From Gemmatimonadota bacterium (GTDB lineage: Bacteria; Gemmatimonadota; Gemmatimonadetes; Longimicrobiales; Gaopeijiaceae), in NCBI GenBank assembly GCA_040882465.1, contig JBBEBG010000003.1, positions 1 through 44,885 of the forward strand: a DNA stretch of 44,885 nucleotides, given 5' to 3'. The position numbers were made by a program, and so were the translations under genes. Positions 43,489 through 44,885 of the stretch are shown in pieces. The notes under the pieces were generated by a model. The model saw nothing but the letters and a program-made list of their open reading frames with translations. It had not been told where the DNA came from and searched no databases. Every line of letters begins with the position of its first letter. Positions within the stretch are counted from its first letter, which is position 1.

Positions 43489-44367
43489 CTACCCCTCGTC
43501 GTGGCTGTCGATGAACGTCTGGAGCCCGTTCAGATACCAGTCGTGGATCACCCTGGGATAATACGAATCGAGGTGTCCGCGCTGCGGGAGCATGATGCTC
43601 TGGAACTTGGGGACTTCCCTCCAAAGGCGATGCGTCCGGGAATAGAAGCCGTCGTACTCACCCACGATCGCGAGGACCGGGAACTCGATAGTCTTGAGAT
43701 CGAGGTCCCGGCGTTCGGGGCCGGGGCGTGCGGGCTCCGTCCAGGTTCCGGCCTCCATCGCCGCGAGACGCCGGCTCTCGGCCTCCGTGGGTTGCGTCTC
43801 CTCACGGGACTCGAGGCGCTCGCGGTAGATCCGGCTCGCCTCCGCCGCGACGGGGCTCGTTCCCTCGGCGTCCGCCGGCACGCGGTCGGCCCACTCCTCC
43901 GTCTCGCGAACTCCGGACCCTCCAAAGGACGCGGTGATCAACCGATCCGGAACTCGGGCCATCAGCTGGGCCACGATGCTCCCGCCCATCGAGAACCCGT
44001 GGACGTGCGCGCGCTCGATGTCCAGGTAGTCCATGAGCTCGATCACGTCGAGCGGCATGTCGCCCTCGCGGGGATTTTCGCTCCGGCCATGGCCGCGCAT
44101 GTCGGGGACGATGACCCGATGGTTTTCCGCGAGCCGGTGCGCGACGCCGTTCTCGAGCCAGGTCGCGGCCGCCCCTCCGGATCCATGGATCAGGAAGACC
44201 GGGGAGCCGGAGTCGCCCATCGTCGCATAGTGGAGCGTCCAATCGTCCGTCGTCGCGAAGGTGTGGTGTTCGGCATCGGCGGCGGATTGGGCCTGACCGG
44301 CCTCCGCAACCGCCAGGCCGACCAACGGCACCATGATGGCCGCGAGGAGAGGGGATGGCATTCGCAT
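43489..44367 (-). CDS. Secreted alpha/beta hydrolase
   Basis: A 292-residue serine hydrolase. The ATG at 44367 follows AGGAGG at 7-base spacing. Signal peptide: LLAAIMVPLVGLAVAEAGQA. The oxyanion HGSGG (61-65), nucleophile elbow GFSMGGS with Ser126, acid Asp239 in VGEYDGFY and His265 in QRGHLDSYY complete the catalytic triad. Closest in form to the general Abhydrolase_6 family (esterases, haloperoxidase-like); the natural substrate cannot be read. It is followed by the DinB-like gene on the same strand. Confidence 0.88.
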   Translation of the reverse strand: MRMPSPLLAAIMVPLVGLAVAEAGQAQSAADAEHHTFATTDDWTLHYATMGDSGSPVFLIHGSGGAAATWLENGVAHRLAENHRVIVPDMRGHGRSENPREGDMPLDVIELMDYLDIERAHVHGFSMGGSIVAQLMARVPDRLITASFGGSGVRETEEWADRVPADAEGTSPVAAEASRIYRERLESREETQPTEAESRRLAAMEAGTWTEPARPGPERRDLDLKTIEFPVLAIVGEYDGFYSRTHRLWREVPKFQSIMLPQRGHLDSYYPRVIHDWYLNGLQTFIDSHDEG

Positions 44368-44528
44368 CCTGGTGCCTCCTGATCGGGGGGAGCCTTGCCC
44401 CTGCGGTTAGGAAAAAGAAGCGCCCTTTGACCCTAGAGCGAAGGTGGGGGAGCCGATTTCGCGGGGGCAAGGAATCGGGGCTGGGGCGGGGGAGGCGTGG
44501 CGTTCCCCTTGCTCGCTGTATCTCCGTG

Positions 44529-44550
44529 GGTATATATATCTCTTAATACC
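44529..44550 (+). promoter_or_regulatory. Promoter/operator dyad of right padR
   Basis: Perfect 5-base arms GGTAT and ATACC, 12 bases apart, with a TATATAT core, 33 bases before the padR start. The left copy keeps the layout but has one mismatch in an arm. Confidence 0.45.
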
Positions 44551-44583
44551 TAGCCTGACCCGACCAGCAACGGAGCCGACCCG

Positions 44584-44885
44584 ATGGACCCCAAGGCGTT
44601 CCAGATCCTCGTTTCTCTGGCGGCCGCGCCAATGCATGGATATGCGATCCGGCAGGAGGTGGAGGCGCGGACGGAGGGGGAGCTGCGGCTGTGGCCGGCG
44701 ACGCTGTACGGCACGCTGTCGGAGTTGACGTCCACGGGGCTGATCGAGGAGACGGCGAGTCCCGGAGGCGTCGGCGATGATCCCCGGCGGAAATACTACG
44801 CGCTGACGGGGGAGGGTCGGCGGGTGCTGTGGGCGGAAGCGGCGCGGCTGGAGCGGCTGGCGCGCCTTGCGCGGACCCACCTGTC
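44584..44885 (+). CDS. PadR-family transcriptional regulator, right copy (3' end cut by contig end)
   Basis: Winged-helix PadR repressor identical in the first about 30 codons to the left copy and differing by about a dozen bases in the rest. Recognition features: MDPKAFQILVSLAAAPMHGY, the LYGTLSELTSTGLI recognition-helix region, and RKYYALTGEGRRVL for the wing. About 100 codons present, the final few lost at the window end. It points outward, and the target genes probably lie beyond the contig. Confidence 0.9.
   Translation, partial: MDPKAFQILVSLAAAPMHGYAIRQEVEARTEGELRLWPATLYGTLSELTSTGLIEETASPGGVGDDPRRKYYALTGEGRRVLWAEAARLERLARLARTHL

Larger units (their letters stand above)
44493..44885. 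repeat. Right copy of terminal inverted repeat (padR region)
   Basis: Reverse complement of 1-393 at about 95% identity over the inner 360 bases, with the last 55 bases exact. See the left copy for the comparison. Confidence 0.9.

Noticed and set aside
1-44885. Circular plasmid or phage genome with terminal repeats
   Set aside because: The end repeats are inverted, not direct, so ends do not overlap to close a circle, and no replication, partition or phage genes are seen.
1-44885. CRISPR arrays, rRNA or tRNA genes
   Set aside because: No regularly spaced repeats and no rRNA or tRNA-like sequence recognised on either strand.

Overview
The window is a 44.9-kb, GC-rich bacterial chromosome segment (by eye about 62-65% G+C). 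The PadR regulators, secreted helical-repeat proteins, ECF/zinc-finger anti-sigma cassette and Thermus-like nar gene order would fit a Gemmatimonadota or related soil/marine lineage. That placement is an inference; no rRNA or marker gene is present. It looks like one complete contig. Both ends finish in the same 55 bases in inverted orientation, inside two roughly 95% identical, divergently placed padR genes, which is what a repeat-limited assembly produces.

Region 1 (about 0.5-18.0 kb, all minus strand) is a respiratory nitrate reduction block. Reading with transcription: a CopD-like membrane protein, then a promoter, a radical SAM/SPASM protein, a membrane-anchored dihaem cytochrome c (NarC-like), narG, narH, narJ, narI, two NarK-type transporters, a small carboxymuconolactone-decarboxylase-like protein, an orphan histidine kinase, mobA, moeA and an outer-membrane porin, ending at a rho-independent terminator. 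Together these supply the enzyme, its chaperone, nitrate/nitrite traffic across both membranes and molybdenum cofactor synthesis. All frames are intact and many stops and starts overlap.

Region 2 (about 18.3-32.3 kb, mostly plus strand) is a decaying accessory zone. Broken genes are feoB, thiO, an IS110 transposase, a copper nitrite reductase (nirK) with three in-frame stops, and an IS91-type transposase stub. Interleaved intact genes are a TetR regulator with a perfect operator and the di-iron repair protein RIC, a B12-type radical SAM protein, an Rrf2 iron-sulfur regulator, a nitronate monooxygenase-like flavoprotein, and two distantly paralogous secreted helical proteins flanking the IS110. 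The theme is nitrogen oxide and nitrosative stress, but the nitrite reductase is dead, so this locus supports nitrate-to-nitrite only.

Region 3 (about 32.3-39.6 kb, plus strand) is a Cu(I)/Ag(I) efflux operon: a secreted small protein with its own terminator, then cusC-, cusB- and cusA-like genes and a Met-rich lipoprotein. The three-methionine copper site of CusA is conserved.

Region 4 (about 39.6-44.9 kb, mostly minus strand) is an ECF sigma cassette (OsmC-like protein, sigma factor, zinc-binding anti-sigma, SAM methyltransferase). It has two matching GGAAC-N17-CGTC promoters, one before osmC and one before the sigma gene, implying autoregulation. A DinB-like protein, a secreted alpha/beta hydrolase and the second padR copy follow.
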